Of a stretch of DNA of 64,000 nt, positions 33,471 to 47,000 are shown piece after piece (the stretch's first letter is position 1; every line of letters starts with the position of its first letter). The position numbers and the translations under genes are program-made. Location of the stretch: contig OZ014421.1 of the NCBI GenBank assembly GCA_963965975.1, positions 2,779,001-2,843,000 of the forward strand, in the 5' to 3' direction. The notes below the pieces were generated by a model, which ran no database searches, was not told the DNA's origin, and saw only the letters and a program-made list of their open reading frames with translations. This DNA is from Xestospongia bergquistia. Lineage: Eukaryota; Porifera; Demospongiae; Haplosclerida; Petrosiidae.

Positions 33471-35514
33471 TACACACATCTGATGTAGTTCCTGATAACA
33501 ATATAATATCAGATAGAGACTGTATCAGTGTTCCTATGTTATAGTACTGTATCATGTTATTATAGTAATTTCATACAAAACAATCTAGTAAATTAATTTC
33601 CTTGAAGAGTTACATAATCTAAAGGTATAATATTAGCTGATAGATTTTGAGAATGAATGCAACAAGTGAGAAAACATGTTTTTGTTCATATCAAATAGTT
33701 GACTTGAGTAATAATATGACATATCATATTATTGGTTGTGTTTGATGAAGTTATATTTAGACAAGTACATTATAAACTAATATAAATTTTGTAAACAATT
33801 AAGTGCATGTACATGTAATAATAAACTTGTTGTTAATAACTCTACATGTATGTAATTAGCAGTTGTGTAATAAATGCACATGTATGTGTTGATTATTGTA
33901 TATGTAATTACCTTAGGTGTTAATAAGTATTAATTAATTTTTTAAGTTTTTGAAGCTTATCTTTCCTTTAAGCTATATCTATGCTTTTTGTTCTTTCTGT
34001 TTTGATCTTTTCTAAGTTATTTTCACTTTCTTACCAATCTACTCTCTAGTCCTGACACCTCCATGTATCTTTTGCAATAGGCAAATTAACAGCACATACT
34101 ACTCTTAGTGTCACATGACATGAACATTTGGAACTTTAGCTCTGTGATGAACTTTACTCTTAGGCTTTACAGAATGACAAAGACCAATGAACTCAAACAG
34201 AATTTTAACACTGAACAGGAATATACAAATAAAGTACTAGAAACTATGAGAAACATACATTAGCATTAGTGATGGATACATAAAGTTTGAAGTATAAAAT
34301 GAATCCTTAGAAAATAAATGTGATTACAAAGACTATAAATGATGCATTATGACATAATACATGAAATAATAAAATAATGTATTGTGAATAGAATGGACAA
34401 ACAGATAATGTGATGTATGTACATATCTCTTACGCAATATTTGGTATAAGTTTTTAATGTATCACATTCTCTAGGATTAGTTGAGATTGTGGGTGAGTCC
34501 ATCTTCATTTGAGAACCCTCTCTCTGACATAAGTCTTGATCCTGAAAGTACAACAACACTACATAAATAAGCAGAAAGTAAGAGTAATGATACATTATAA
34601 ATTAATGTAAAATATGCTGTTAACTTACATCCCCAGACTCTTTTGAGATCGATCAATGACTCTGTCTTATACATACACATGTACATGTGCAAAACTTATT
34701 TGATGAAATATCATATAAAAATGCTGTTTTATCATATAACTTTTAAGGTATCATAGTATAAAGAGATTATAATTTATAATAATTATTATAATGATCTTAC
34801 TCCTTGTTCTCCTATATATAATAGAATAAATCTGTTATTATATTCAAATTCTTTTGCCTCATAATCAGTGCATCTTTATCAATTTAAATACATCTAAAAT
34901 AGTTAGTCCTTCTAAAGTACTGAGAATAGAGAAAGACAATAAAGTTTATAATATTGCGAACAAAATACTTGTATAAGTATTGCACATTGTTCACTCTTAT
35001 ACACAAATAACATATTATGTGTAGACAGTATGGTTTATAATTATATGAAATATTTTAGCTAATTGAAGGAGTGCCCAATTCTAGGATCATTAGGTTAATA
35101 TAGGTCTCCACTAAATACATTTACAAGTACATTCAATAATGGAATTTACAATAGCATATAATCCTAACTATCTATTTCCTAATGTTGTCTATATTACCAA
35201 AAAATCTAAGACAAGCAATACTGTCTAACTTAGAAGATCTTAGCAGAGAAGCAATCACTAACTACATATTGCTATATGCACCTTTGATTTTGACCAGTGC
35301 CTGTTCGACCAAAAAATTGTCCAACTTTTCTTTAGCCCAAATGAATAGAAATTTCTAAGTGCAGTGTCATCAAATTTAAATGTTTGATTTGAGGTGAATT
35401 GATATTTTTCTTTAAAAGTAGTTGTTGATGTTAGATAACTATTTGGTATAGGAATATAGAGAGACAAATTCTCAATGAATTTTAAGAAAAGCAAGTGAGA
35501 GCAAGCAATATATA
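33471..35514. other. Gene-poor AT-rich DNA
   Basis: Holds the second short repeat arm at about 33820-33930. The remaining short frames lack any motif. No RNA gene recognised. Confidence 0.45.
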
Positions 35515-35526
35515 TCCATCTATCTA

Positions 35527-35557
<31 letters not shown>

Positions 35558-35655
35558 GTCTGTCTGTCTATCTGTCTGTCTGTCTGTCTATCTATCTGTC
35601 TATCTGTCTATCTATCTATCTATCTACCTATCTATCTATCTATCTATCTATCTAT
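35515..35655 (+). repeat. (TCTA/TCTG)n microsatellite
   Basis: About 35 tetranucleotide units alternate between TCTA and TCTG, with TCTG clusters in the middle and pure TCTA at the right end. Confidence 0.95.
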
Positions 35656-35683
35656 AAAATTATATATATATAATATTATATAT

Positions 35684-35686
<3 letters not shown>

Positions 35687-35778
<92 letters not shown>
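35687..35778 (+). repeat. (GA)46 microsatellite
   Basis: An uninterrupted 92-base GA run follows a short TA-rich link after the tetranucleotide array. Both arrays make the frame 35495-35812 a false ORF. Confidence 0.95.
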
Positions 35779-35780
<2 letters not shown>

Positions 35781-37943
35781 TCAATAATTCAATAAGGCAT
35801 AAATGGAGGTAAATGAGAGGTGGACCTATTTATTTCTAGAAGGTTTCTGTAACTCACTATTCAAGTGATCATCAGCCAATCTATAACAATTATATAGCCA
35901 GTATTGATGATGGTATTAAACAACACATCACACAGATCATCTAGACTTACTACAATGGAACAACATGGAGCTGTTAGGGCAGAGCTGTCCAATCTGACCT
36001 GATGGAAAAACAAGAGATAGTATAATATAATGACTATCATCATGTGCGCTTATACCTATCCTTCTAAGGTGTGGTTCAGTAGTCCTTCCAGTTGCTCTTG
36101 TTTGAGCTATAGCTCTGCTCTAGTAACATGTAATGAAGGTATTATTATAATCATATTTAATGTACAATCTAATAGGTACATGTACATGTATATATAACAT
36201 TGATGACAGTGTAAACATATGTACATATGATATACTCCAAGTGTGTTCTAACACAGCAGTTTAATTGAGACCAAAACTGTCACATTGTAATAATGCTTTA
36301 ACTATACTCTGTCCAAGTGAGAGTCCTTCATTAAAAAAGGTGCTTTATGTATGGAATGTAAGGTGAGGTATTTCCTCTCCTATTATATGCAATTAGCACT
36401 GAAATACATTTTAATTTTATTCACGTGGATGTCATCCAAACACACCATGTTTCTTCTCATGTTCATCAAGATGTCAAAGGGAAAGAGACTGAGGTTACAA
36501 AAAAAGTTGTTTTCAATGTCCGTGGATATTTAGAGGAATTCAGCAGATATAAACAGACTCAAGGATCTCTGAAACAAACCTCTGATGCGGCAGGACTTTC
36601 ATGACCAGCATCAAGAGACTACTTCACTCTTCCTTCTTTGTTAATTTTTTTCCAGAATTTTGGTGCCTTTATAACTGCCTAAAATTACAATAAAACAGTA
36701 CCAACTTATTACATTAATAATAATAATTGTTATAAAGGAACATCTGTTCATATAATTAGAACTGTAATTTTAATTGCAACGACTGACTTGTCAAGGCGTA
36801 AATTGTACATTATTCATTAAATCCTTGAAGTTACAAAATTTGAAGTATATCATTGAATCCTTGAAGTTATAAAAAATGGGAAGTATGTCATTGAAAATGT
36901 ATGGAGTGTTATAGTTTGCTACATTCTTGTAGCAATAGAAAGCCAAATTTTACATATAAAACGCGTGTTTGCAAGCTGAATCGATTGGTACAAGTCCAAT
37001 GTGGATAGCAGGTAAAACAGTAAAGTTATTTACACGTCTGGGTAGCTTTTCTCAACTCAGACAGAGTATAATACATATCCAAGTTGTTGTATCAATTATA
37101 TAACTACACTAATAATACTGAATGTATAGACTCTTAAGTCACTTACAGTTGCTACAAAAAACAGTTCATAAGTCGAACATCAAGACATAAATCACTTTTA
37201 GTCCCAACATAGTAATAGCTATAAGTGAAACAAATAATGTTTAAGAGAACATAAAAGAAAACTCTTCAATCAAGTCTCATGAAATAAAATGATCATGTGA
37301 TAATTATAATTATAAAATGGGCGTGGACATTATCTTATCAAAAAGAGGCAAGTAAAATTAAAATAACTTAAAAAGCCACTTTTGGGAATATTCCTATGTT
37401 TAAAATATTGATAATAGTATATTGTAAATTTAGTAATTTTTGGAAGCAATAAACTCTGCCACATTGTATATGTTTTTAGAACAGACAGATACATTGACAC
37501 ATAAAGCAAGTACTATGACACTCACTCACATGGACACCAGTGAGGGTTAATAATTCTATACATTGACATCAATAGAACTTGTTACTTGGCGAAATTGGGC
37601 CTGTCTAGCAAGTTGAACTTGTCTTCTCTGCAAGGACCATATAAATTAACTGAAGACATTATAGCGACATCACAAAAAGCATTTAATCCCAAAGCGACCA
37701 CAGAATAGGAATTATGAAGTATAGGAATCTATTCACTGAGTAAAGGAATATGTTACACAGTATATACCAGATATTGAGATAGTACTTACACATTACTGAG
37801 AGTTTCTTTAAATCATAGATAATAAGGTACTGCTATAACAGTTAGTAGTGTACGTATAATAATGAAGATAGTTCAGAAGATCGAGTTAGGACAGATTACC
37901 TTAAGATACGACCTGCATTCATTATACCACACCCAACGTCATA
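35779..37943. other. Upstream region of the ankyrin gene
   Basis: No coding family is recognised. The last few hundred bases should include the promoter of the gene starting at 37995; I see no definite TATA element. Confidence 0.4.
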
Positions 37944-37970
37944 ACCACACCTTTAAAACTTGGGTGTGGT
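37944..37970 (+). promoter_or_regulatory. Hairpin next to the ankyrin start codon
   Basis: ACCACACC (37944-37951) and GGTGTGGT (37963-37970) are perfect 8-base arms with an 11-base loop, 24 bases before the ATG. A further CCACACCC lies at about 37926. It may be a 5' UTR hairpin or a CACCC-box cluster read by zinc-finger factors; the sequence alone cannot decide. Confidence 0.4.
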
Positions 37971-37994
37971 CTTTGTTTTCCTCTCTGTTTTGAC

Positions 37995-38012
37995 ATGGAT
38001 AACAACGAATTG
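37995..38012 (+). CDS. Ankyrin gene exon 1
   Basis: The start ATG GAT AAC AAC GAA TTG is followed by the donor GTGAGT. The six residues are the N-terminal cap. Being so short, this exon is the least certain of the seven. Confidence 0.6.
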
Positions 38013-41000
38013 GTGAGTACTTATAAAGTTTACTAAATGTACTAAAATGGAGAATTCCTTCATTAACATAATATAATTGGTCAGGTTCGTCTAATCCACT
38101 CAATAATCCTGCCATATTCAGCATATTCCCTCAATCTAACCTAAACATGACCTGGTGGATTACTTTAGGTTATCTGATCTAATATAAGTAACGTATGTAC
38201 TTTACCCTATAGTTTGTATATAGGTCATGTCCATATACTTAGTACAATGTACTATATTAGTAGTTACTGTACTCTTGTTATAGTATGTCTTCTATAATAT
38301 TATGTCTACTGTATTATAAACTATGTTGTATATGATCTTGGGTATGTGTAATATTACATTCATTAACTTTAATATCTTTGTTAGGATAATAAACTGATTG
38401 TCTCTGTTAGAAGAGGACGACTAAATGAAGTGAAAGAAGCTTTACAACAAGGAGCAAATGTCAATGCTCAAGATGAGGTATGTAAGTGTGTCACAATATA
38501 GTCATATTCAGAGATGATATTGTCTTATGATAAGAGTTCTTGTCATTATCGAATCATCATAATTATTTACATATATGATATGTAAATGTTATAGTTATTA
38601 TAATAATAATCACAATATATCCTTTAAATCAACCTAGTATAAATTAATGTGTGTGTGTTACAAAGTCTTTATTAAAGTTTAATCATGTAATTAAAACATT
38701 TTATATATAACATTTGAGATATGTCAATGAATGGATACATAAAGAGTTTACTCTGTTGCTGAGGGGTGTGGCTTGAATTGCTTACTGCATCCTTGTGCTT
38801 CTTTTCTATAATTATATACATGATAAACTCAAATAAACTAATCCGTACTGTACTATTTCATAGTGCTTAACATGTTGTACATGACAAAATATTAGGAGTT
38901 AATTAACTTTGTATGTACATCTTGTGTTTGAAAATTTTCATGATATTAATTTTTACATGAACCTTTTTGGAGATGAAAGTTTCCTGATTTATAGTCAATT
39001 GTTTCAATATTTTATAATCATGTAAAACTTGTAGATTTGTTGTAATGATTAGATGTGGTGTGTAAAATGTGCTTAAATGCTCACTCATTGTTTTTTAATT
39101 AATAGGGTGTGGTCAATTCTTTCATTAGTGACCCTTCACATTGTATTAGAGCCATTTTAGAAACTGATAGTTGAGTTTTAGGTTGTTTTTGTAATACAAT
39201 TTAAGAAAACATTTTACAATGAGAATTTAGTCAATATAGTAGTAACATGATTTATGAACATTTGAAGTTACCATGTAAGAACCTGTAGCTTCACGGGTGG
39301 TTCTTGGTGTAACTTCACTCTGATGACATCATCATTAAATGACAGGTAGTGATGTCATCATATATGATGATATCATCTAAATCCATCACCTACATCCTAA
39401 ACCAAACCTTGTGACACATAGTGATGTCATCATCATAGTACAAGTTACATCATCATAGAAGTTACACCAAGAAGGACCCAGCTTCACAATGTAGAAAGGA
39501 ATGTGTAATTGTCAATCAATATACAAACAGCTAAATAACTGTACTCTGGTCATGACCATATTTGTAAGCTTAATGACTTGTGAAGTTGTGAATATGATTA
39601 ACTCACTATGAATATAATTACATATATCTTGTAATTGACAATAGGTGTGTTTGATCAATACTGGTTGTATGTTCCTTCCTCCATTGTATGTTTATTGGTT
39701 CATGGACCAGATCATATATATTTATTGTTCACTATGTGTACAGTCTATTTGTTGTCACTTCATATTATTTAGTTAATAATATGATAACATTACTTAATGA
39801 GATATAAATTAAATATGTGATGCCATATCTTACATGTACATGTATAATTATTATATTACATATTAATATTATATCACTTATCATTATAGTCATATACATG
39901 TAAGTACACATGTATCAGTGTATGTGTGTATATAATGATTGTACTATTGATATATTGATGAATAATTATACTATTACTATTATCATTATATGTAGGTCAA
40001 GTGTACTAGTATATTCTGGGCCTCATGTCGTGGATACACAGATATTGTTCAATATCTGATAAAAGAAGCAAAAGCAGATCCTAATATACCTACTAGTGTA
40101 AGTATATTATTATATTGGTATACAATATAAACTCTCTATATAACAGACACCTTACAACCTTGTGTTCATAGCATGAAAGTGTCTTTATCAAAACTTTACC
40201 AATGAAATTGTACATGTGTGTTATTGTAACATAATAAAATTAATTTAGTAATCATGACACAGTTTCAAAGTGAAAGTTTGTGTAGCCTTCTAATGCTACT
40301 TTGGATAAGTTAATCCTATACTAAGGTTCAATGAAGATGTCTCTGTTGCAAACTGTTTTGTATGGCTTTGAAAATTATAATGAGGTTTCCTTTACACAAT
40401 ATTTATCAGTTTTAATATTACAGATTTCCAGCTGGTATGACTATGATATTTACTAAAAACTGTCACAAAGTCCTACTTAGGATGATCCAAATGTTACAGT
40501 ATGTACTTTCCATAAACTTTAACATTTTCTTGATTTTTTCATCTTTCATGTTAACTACTATGTGTTTGTATTTTCAGCCTTCATAAGAAATATACCAGGT
40601 TTTATTTTGGTTGTAGATTTGCAACCATCCTCGTTAATACCTATCCACAAAATATATTAAATATGTAACCTTTTCAGTAAAGCATTAATTCATAGTCTTT
40701 TTTAATCCTTTAACCGTTTAGAGCTTAGATTACTTCAGTAGTACACTTGTATTTCTGTTTAACCCTTTGACATTTTTTGACAAAATTTTGAACTGACAGT
40801 AAATTCCCACACAATTACTTAGGCAATTAAAGGGTGAAGAGTGAATGGTAATTATTATTACTTTATTTTTCTCTCTAGCTTTACTTTGTTTGTGATACAA
40901 TCTATATCTATTGTGTAATTTTTATTACTAGTTAGTAACTCATATTATACATTGATATATAAACACAATACATAACTACTATATTTCCAATACACCATTA

Positions 41001-44000
41001 CAATAGACTTAGTGTCATATCCATTCATTCATGAAAGAAAAGAATGCCTGTTTGTGCATGTGTTTAATTATTCAAATATATTGACATCATAATTACAACA
41101 TTTTAAAGAATATAATGAATCAATAGGCTGGGTTTATATTGATGACATTTTATCACTACATGAGTCCTCTCATTCCTGATGGAACACAAGCTATCTCTTG
41201 TTGTCGAGTTTGTCATGTGTGCAGAGATTTATTGCGAGTAAGGAGTGTTATACTTGTTCAGTAAAATTGGAATCCTAAATGATTAGGCTTCTTGTATAAC
41301 TGGTTGATCCATCATTAGAGCTAAAAATGATTTATTCTCAAGACAGAACAGCTCTTCTTTGTGCCAACAAGACCAAGATTATGATACATCACGAATGATT
41401 AGACTTGGAAATGCAATATCTTTCTAAAACCACTTGGTGACCACACTAAGACATCTTTTTTGTCATATACAGGTCAAAGAACAAAAGTGGTCCTTTTAAG
41501 AGATAGACTTAGTTTTCCTAGCTGCTATAGATTGTAAAGTAGAATAGCAGATAAGTTATTATCTGCACTACAGGTAGCTATTTTTGATAGTACGATAAAA
41601 GGAATTTTCATCATAGTTGACAGAGGATTCCTACAGTATACTATTTTCCAATAAATCTGTGGAAATAAACACATCTACACAGGCAGTAGTAACCATGTAT
41701 TCTTTTATAGACTGTGTAGTATGTGATATTATAGATATAACGATATATCTGTTCCATGTTGAGACATACTGTTTAACCACAAACCCTATATTACATAAAA
41801 TGTATGTTATCTTGTCTGTAATATATTACATGATATAGTTAACCATACTATGTAATAAACAGATCAGTACTACATTGTATATATCCTATAACCTTTTATG
41901 ATTATAACACGTTAGTGAATATAAACATTAGAATAATACCATTTGAATAGAAGCAGACTTTTTAATAACTACACAGTTATCACAGTACTAATACACTGTG
42001 TGTGTATAGACAGATAGTTAAAGTCAAATTAGATTACTATAATTAGCTTATATGAATTTTACTACAAAAGATCTTTTTGATCACTTACATATACAATAGA
42101 AAATATACATAACTATGAGGTAATGAAGGATAAAAGGTCAACAGTGAACACATGACAGACAATACTTAATGTACTTTAGATGTCAATGGTTTTACTGAGT
42201 TTAGTACTATCAATAGAAAGTTAGAATAGTAATATTGTGATGAAGTTATTGAGAATTGACTATAATAATATGTATGTGTTGAGTTACATCAATGGACTAT
42301 TTTCAGTCACTGTTGTGCTTTCATGTTTATTAGTGAGTGTGTCATATCATCTACACAAGCTATATTAATTCTGTGTCATATTACTGTCATATGTAATCAT
42401 TGTTTTATAGTAGATCAATTCTAGTATAAATTTTATAATAATAAAGGTTTACGAGAAATAGTAAGAATTTACGTTACTTTCTATTTTCAGTTTAATAGTG
42501 TTTATATAAGATAAGATAAATACCTCACTTAGAGGTAAGCAATGTGATTCATTATTGAAATTGTATTAGAAGTTTATTACTTTAACTACTGATACACACA
42601 ACAATCAATGAATATTATTACTGTTATCACAAATGTTTTTATTTGGATATGATTTATATAATAATGTATGTCATTAATTATTTTTTCCGCCTAGCATACT
42701 GCATGTGTTGGTAGTGCTAACATTGTTTTGGACAACATATTGTATACATATATTATATTGGTATGTCTATTTCATAATTACTTTTTACAGCTTAAGAATG
42801 AAAGAAATGAAATTAATCCACATATACAACTACTAATGTACAAACAACCAATAAATATTATTACTTTTACAGTGAGCACTATCATTTGAGTGTGAAACTT
42901 TTAAGTTTTGTAATTAAAGAAAACGTAGTACTTGAAAATCTTTATTGTAATAATAATCCAGTTCATTACATCATCAATAGTGTCTTCAAAAGAGTGTTAG
43001 AATATATTATGAAGTAACATTTTGTTTTTGTTTGTCATTAGTGTTACATTGTATATACTGATAACCAGTAATCTACAATATTTGAATTGTTCGACTAATA
43101 CAATAATAAATTAAGGATAGGGTCAAGATAAAAGTGTCACTCTCACTTTATTAAACAACCAGTATTGTTGATCAATACTAATTAATTAGCATTAGTTATT
43201 ATTTGTATATTGTGTAATAGAAACATTATTATCACAATTAGAGCTCATATAATGACAGTAGTCTCATTACATATGACATAACCTGGTAACTCATTACTGA
43301 TTGGAGGGAATTGAAGTCATTTACTGTTCCCATTATGAGTGATTAATGTATATACCTGGCAAAAATACAAATTCAACTATATTCTAGAATACTTTCTACA
43401 ATTCTTAGCACTTATCAGAGCTATCATATAACACTTGTTTGCTGACATTTCTATTAATACTACATGTGTCTTTAAAGTACCTTTAAGGGAAAAGCTTTTC
43501 TAGTATATTTTGATGGTTGATTAGTGATAGTGTATGCAAGTTAATAATGAAATATAAGAAGTCCACAATATTCACTGAACATTGAGACAAAGAATGGAAA
43601 GTTTCTTTAGCTTTTATGAAATTGTGATACCTTTTCCAAACAGAAATTATATCATATTATATATAATCATTAAATTCTATGAAAATGAAAATACCCAGTC
43701 TTTATTTGACCAGTATATCAAGTACATGTACATGTTATATACACGTACATAATGTTAATGATGATAACATGTAATTAAATGTCCTCACTTAATGTGTATC
43801 TATAATTACATATTTTTCTTATTAATTGCAGTTTGGAAATACTCCACTAATAATAGCAGCAGCTAATGGCCACTTAGATATTGTTACCATGTTAATTAAA
43901 CATGGTATCAATATCCACCATACTGATGGGGTTAGTAATATATGTGTGTATATTGATGTAGCCTCTACTTTATACTCTGTTCTATTTAATGTATATAAAA

Positions 44001-47000
44001 TGAACAATAACAGTCTAGCACATATTATATTAATTAATAAAATGTTATGAAATGATGACTGTTCACTGTTTATTCAAAACCATTTCTCCTATCATTTCTT
44101 TGTAGTATCATAAACATGTTGTAATGAAATGCACTAAAGTTCTTAACCTCGCTGCGGTCTTATCCAGAGACTTCCTTATCCTCCTCAAGTGAAGTAATCT
44201 CATGTGATGCGCAAAATGATTATTGATGACTCAGCATTTCTCTTCAATCAAAGGGAAAAAAAGCTTTGCCTTTTAGTCCATTTGCTAGGTACTTTGTACT
44301 CTAATTGACAAAAGGTCCAATACTTTCCAACTTCCTATTAAAAGTTAGTAATTCTCCAATGATAGCTATGGTGCTAGTATTTTTAGTTCATGCTCATTGT
44401 ATCGACAAAGATAACTTTAAAAAGTAAGTAAAACAGTCATAACTTTCCAAAGAAGTATTTCTTCAAAAATTTGCACTTTAAAAAGTTAGAAAATGTCATA
44501 AGCTGTATGCAGAAGATTTTTATTGAGTTTTAGAGTCTTCACTGAAAGCTGTGCTTTTTTTTCAAATGTTTTTCAGACTTCTAAAGCTTTTTGTTCATTT
44601 GTTGCTCCTTTTGGCAGTATTCTTAAGAAGTGCAGAAGTTTTGCTACCGCTCACTATAGTTTGGTGGCTACCAGTGCCATATTTGCTGAGTTAAAGCAGT
44701 TCAAAGCCATTTGCCCGCGTAACAGACAGAGAGAGAGACATACACACACTAACAGACTACAGAAACCCTTGATATGCACCCACTCACAGCAAGGTTTATA
44801 ACGTACATACAAGTCTATAAAATGGTGGAGAAAATTATTATTTTGGATGCTAGAAGTGGTTGTTTTGTGAAGAACGAAGAGGAGAGATTGCATTGTCTGT
44901 AGTGATAGAAATGAAAAACGCCACCTAACATTGTTTGTCTGTCAGACTTGTCCAGAGAATCCAGCGTTATGTTCAGACAAGTGTTTTAAAAAATATCATA
45001 CCTAATAGATACTCATCAATCATACTTATCCACTTATCACATATTTATTTCATTATATAAGTAAAAGAACATACAAAACTACTAACCTGTACACATTGCT
45101 ATGGACAGCACATGCGTTCAAGTATCCAAAGTAATGGTCTGATAGGTCAGAACAACAAACACATACATCTGATAGACATCTTAAAGCAACTCATCTACTT
45201 GAGAAGAAGAGAATAAACATAAAAAGGCTTTAATGCAATGGTCATATACCTTCCATATCTTTTAAGCATTGTACTAATGTATTCAGGTTGTTACTGTCAG
45301 AACTTTGGTGTATTTCAGTTTTAACTTTTGTCATAAACTTTAGAGTAACAACCTTTCTAGTATTGCTTTTCAAGTATTGCTGAAGTACCTGTTTATTTAC
45401 TTTCATCTCTAATAGCTTTGCTTCTTCTTTTTTCTTGTCATGATCAAGTCTTCTTTGGTGAGGCAAATGGTCATAGATTTCATATTTAAACAATCAACTA
45501 TAATTCTAAATTTATAAGTATAGACAAGTGTTTGTTTACTTTATTCATTTCATGATTATGATCTTCAATAACATTGGACACTTTTACACACTGTTTATCA
45601 AAACTTACTATGATTTTTATTCTAGCTTCACAACCTTGCTTCAAAGTGTTGAAAGTGTTTAAAAGTATATAGATAGTGAAATAATCACATTAGTTCACTA
45701 TCTTTCATTAGTTGTGCCCCTAGATCCTTTACTTTTAGAGTCTTCACTACTAAAAACACAAGTAAAATGATCACTAAAAAGCACAAGTCTTTGTTTGTTC
45801 CCTCAACTCACTTTTATACACTCCTAATTGAGACTTCTACAATCTCTGCAAAATAGCTGAACCAAATTTTTAGAATCAAATACCCCTTTATTTTAGCCTA
45901 AAGATCAGTATGGGAAGAGAAAGTCTCCGCAACAACAAATAAACAATATGGCATGTGCTACAGTAACTTGTTGTTGTGTCAATGGGTGTGGCTTTTCATT
46001 TTAGGGCGTGGTTTCAATTGAAAGAACGCATCCAGTTATAGGCACTACCACCTCAATAGCTATCACTATACCAGACAGTAATGATAAAGGATCAGAAGAA
46101 AGTATTGATACATGATTGTAGAGTACAAGTTGTGAGATATTCTTTAAACCAGGACCGTAGATCACTTGTCACAATGAGTTTCAATGATTGGAACAATGGC
46201 AAAGTCCTCAAAACTTTAATTTCATTTGCTAATATACATAAAGATTATTAATAATTAGTTGCCATTACTTCTATAGTGCCCCCGCGCCCAAACTTTCAAA
46301 ATTAAAGTTAAAATTCAAAAAATTATATCTTTTCAAGGGTTAACTTTTAATGATTAATAATATCCATCTAGACAGATATATTATTTGGTAATCACATCTT
46401 AGCAATAATTTCACTTAAAAAGTTTATATTTAAAAATGCCTGCCCTTATTTGCTGTATGCATAAATTATAAAAAATTGTATAATCTAAAGAACTACTCTA
46501 TCAAAAGTTCCTCATTTCTTGCATACCTGTACTGTATACTTATAGTATCTTATTTACAGAAGGTTTTGTAAAGTAGTTTAGTATTTTAAATTCTAGAATT
46601 TTTTTTTATGAAATAAGAAAAAAAGATGAGCTCATAAATGAAAAAAGGAAAAAATTACAAAAATATATCTTAAAAGTAAGGTTATTGCTAAGTAAAATTA
46701 CAGAAGATTTTTGGGAAATTACAAATATTGAAGCAAATACATTCATTCTTGTTTGTTTACTCTTACTCAGTTACTTTTACTTTTCGATGAGACTTGTAAA
46801 TTTTATATTTATTTTTTAATCTGCCATTGCAATTTTTGTTTTACCGAAAATTTGTCCTAGGATAAAAATTATCTGTTCTTTTTATCCTATGGGATACAAT
46901 TTATCAAATATTTTTTAACCTAGGACAAGAAACATCTGAAAATTTTTATCCTACTGACCAAAAAATTATCCTGGGACATAAATAACTTGCTGCCAATTTT

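Noticed and set aside
35495-35812. 105-residue open frame
   Set aside because: It is wholly explained by the TCTA/TCTG and GA microsatellites.
40759-40840. Possible piggyBac end at TTAACCCTTTGACA
   Set aside because: No second inverted end with TTAA could be found within a plausible distance.
41140-41290. Cys-rich patch that could be a piggyBac finger
   Set aside because: CCRVCHVC and CYTC are in different frames and no H-containing end such as CFxxYH follows. The evidence is too weak to annotate.
44523-44893. Opposed open frames of 92 and 79 residues
   Set aside because: No recognised motif; they lie beside the piggyBac finger but do not read as its core.
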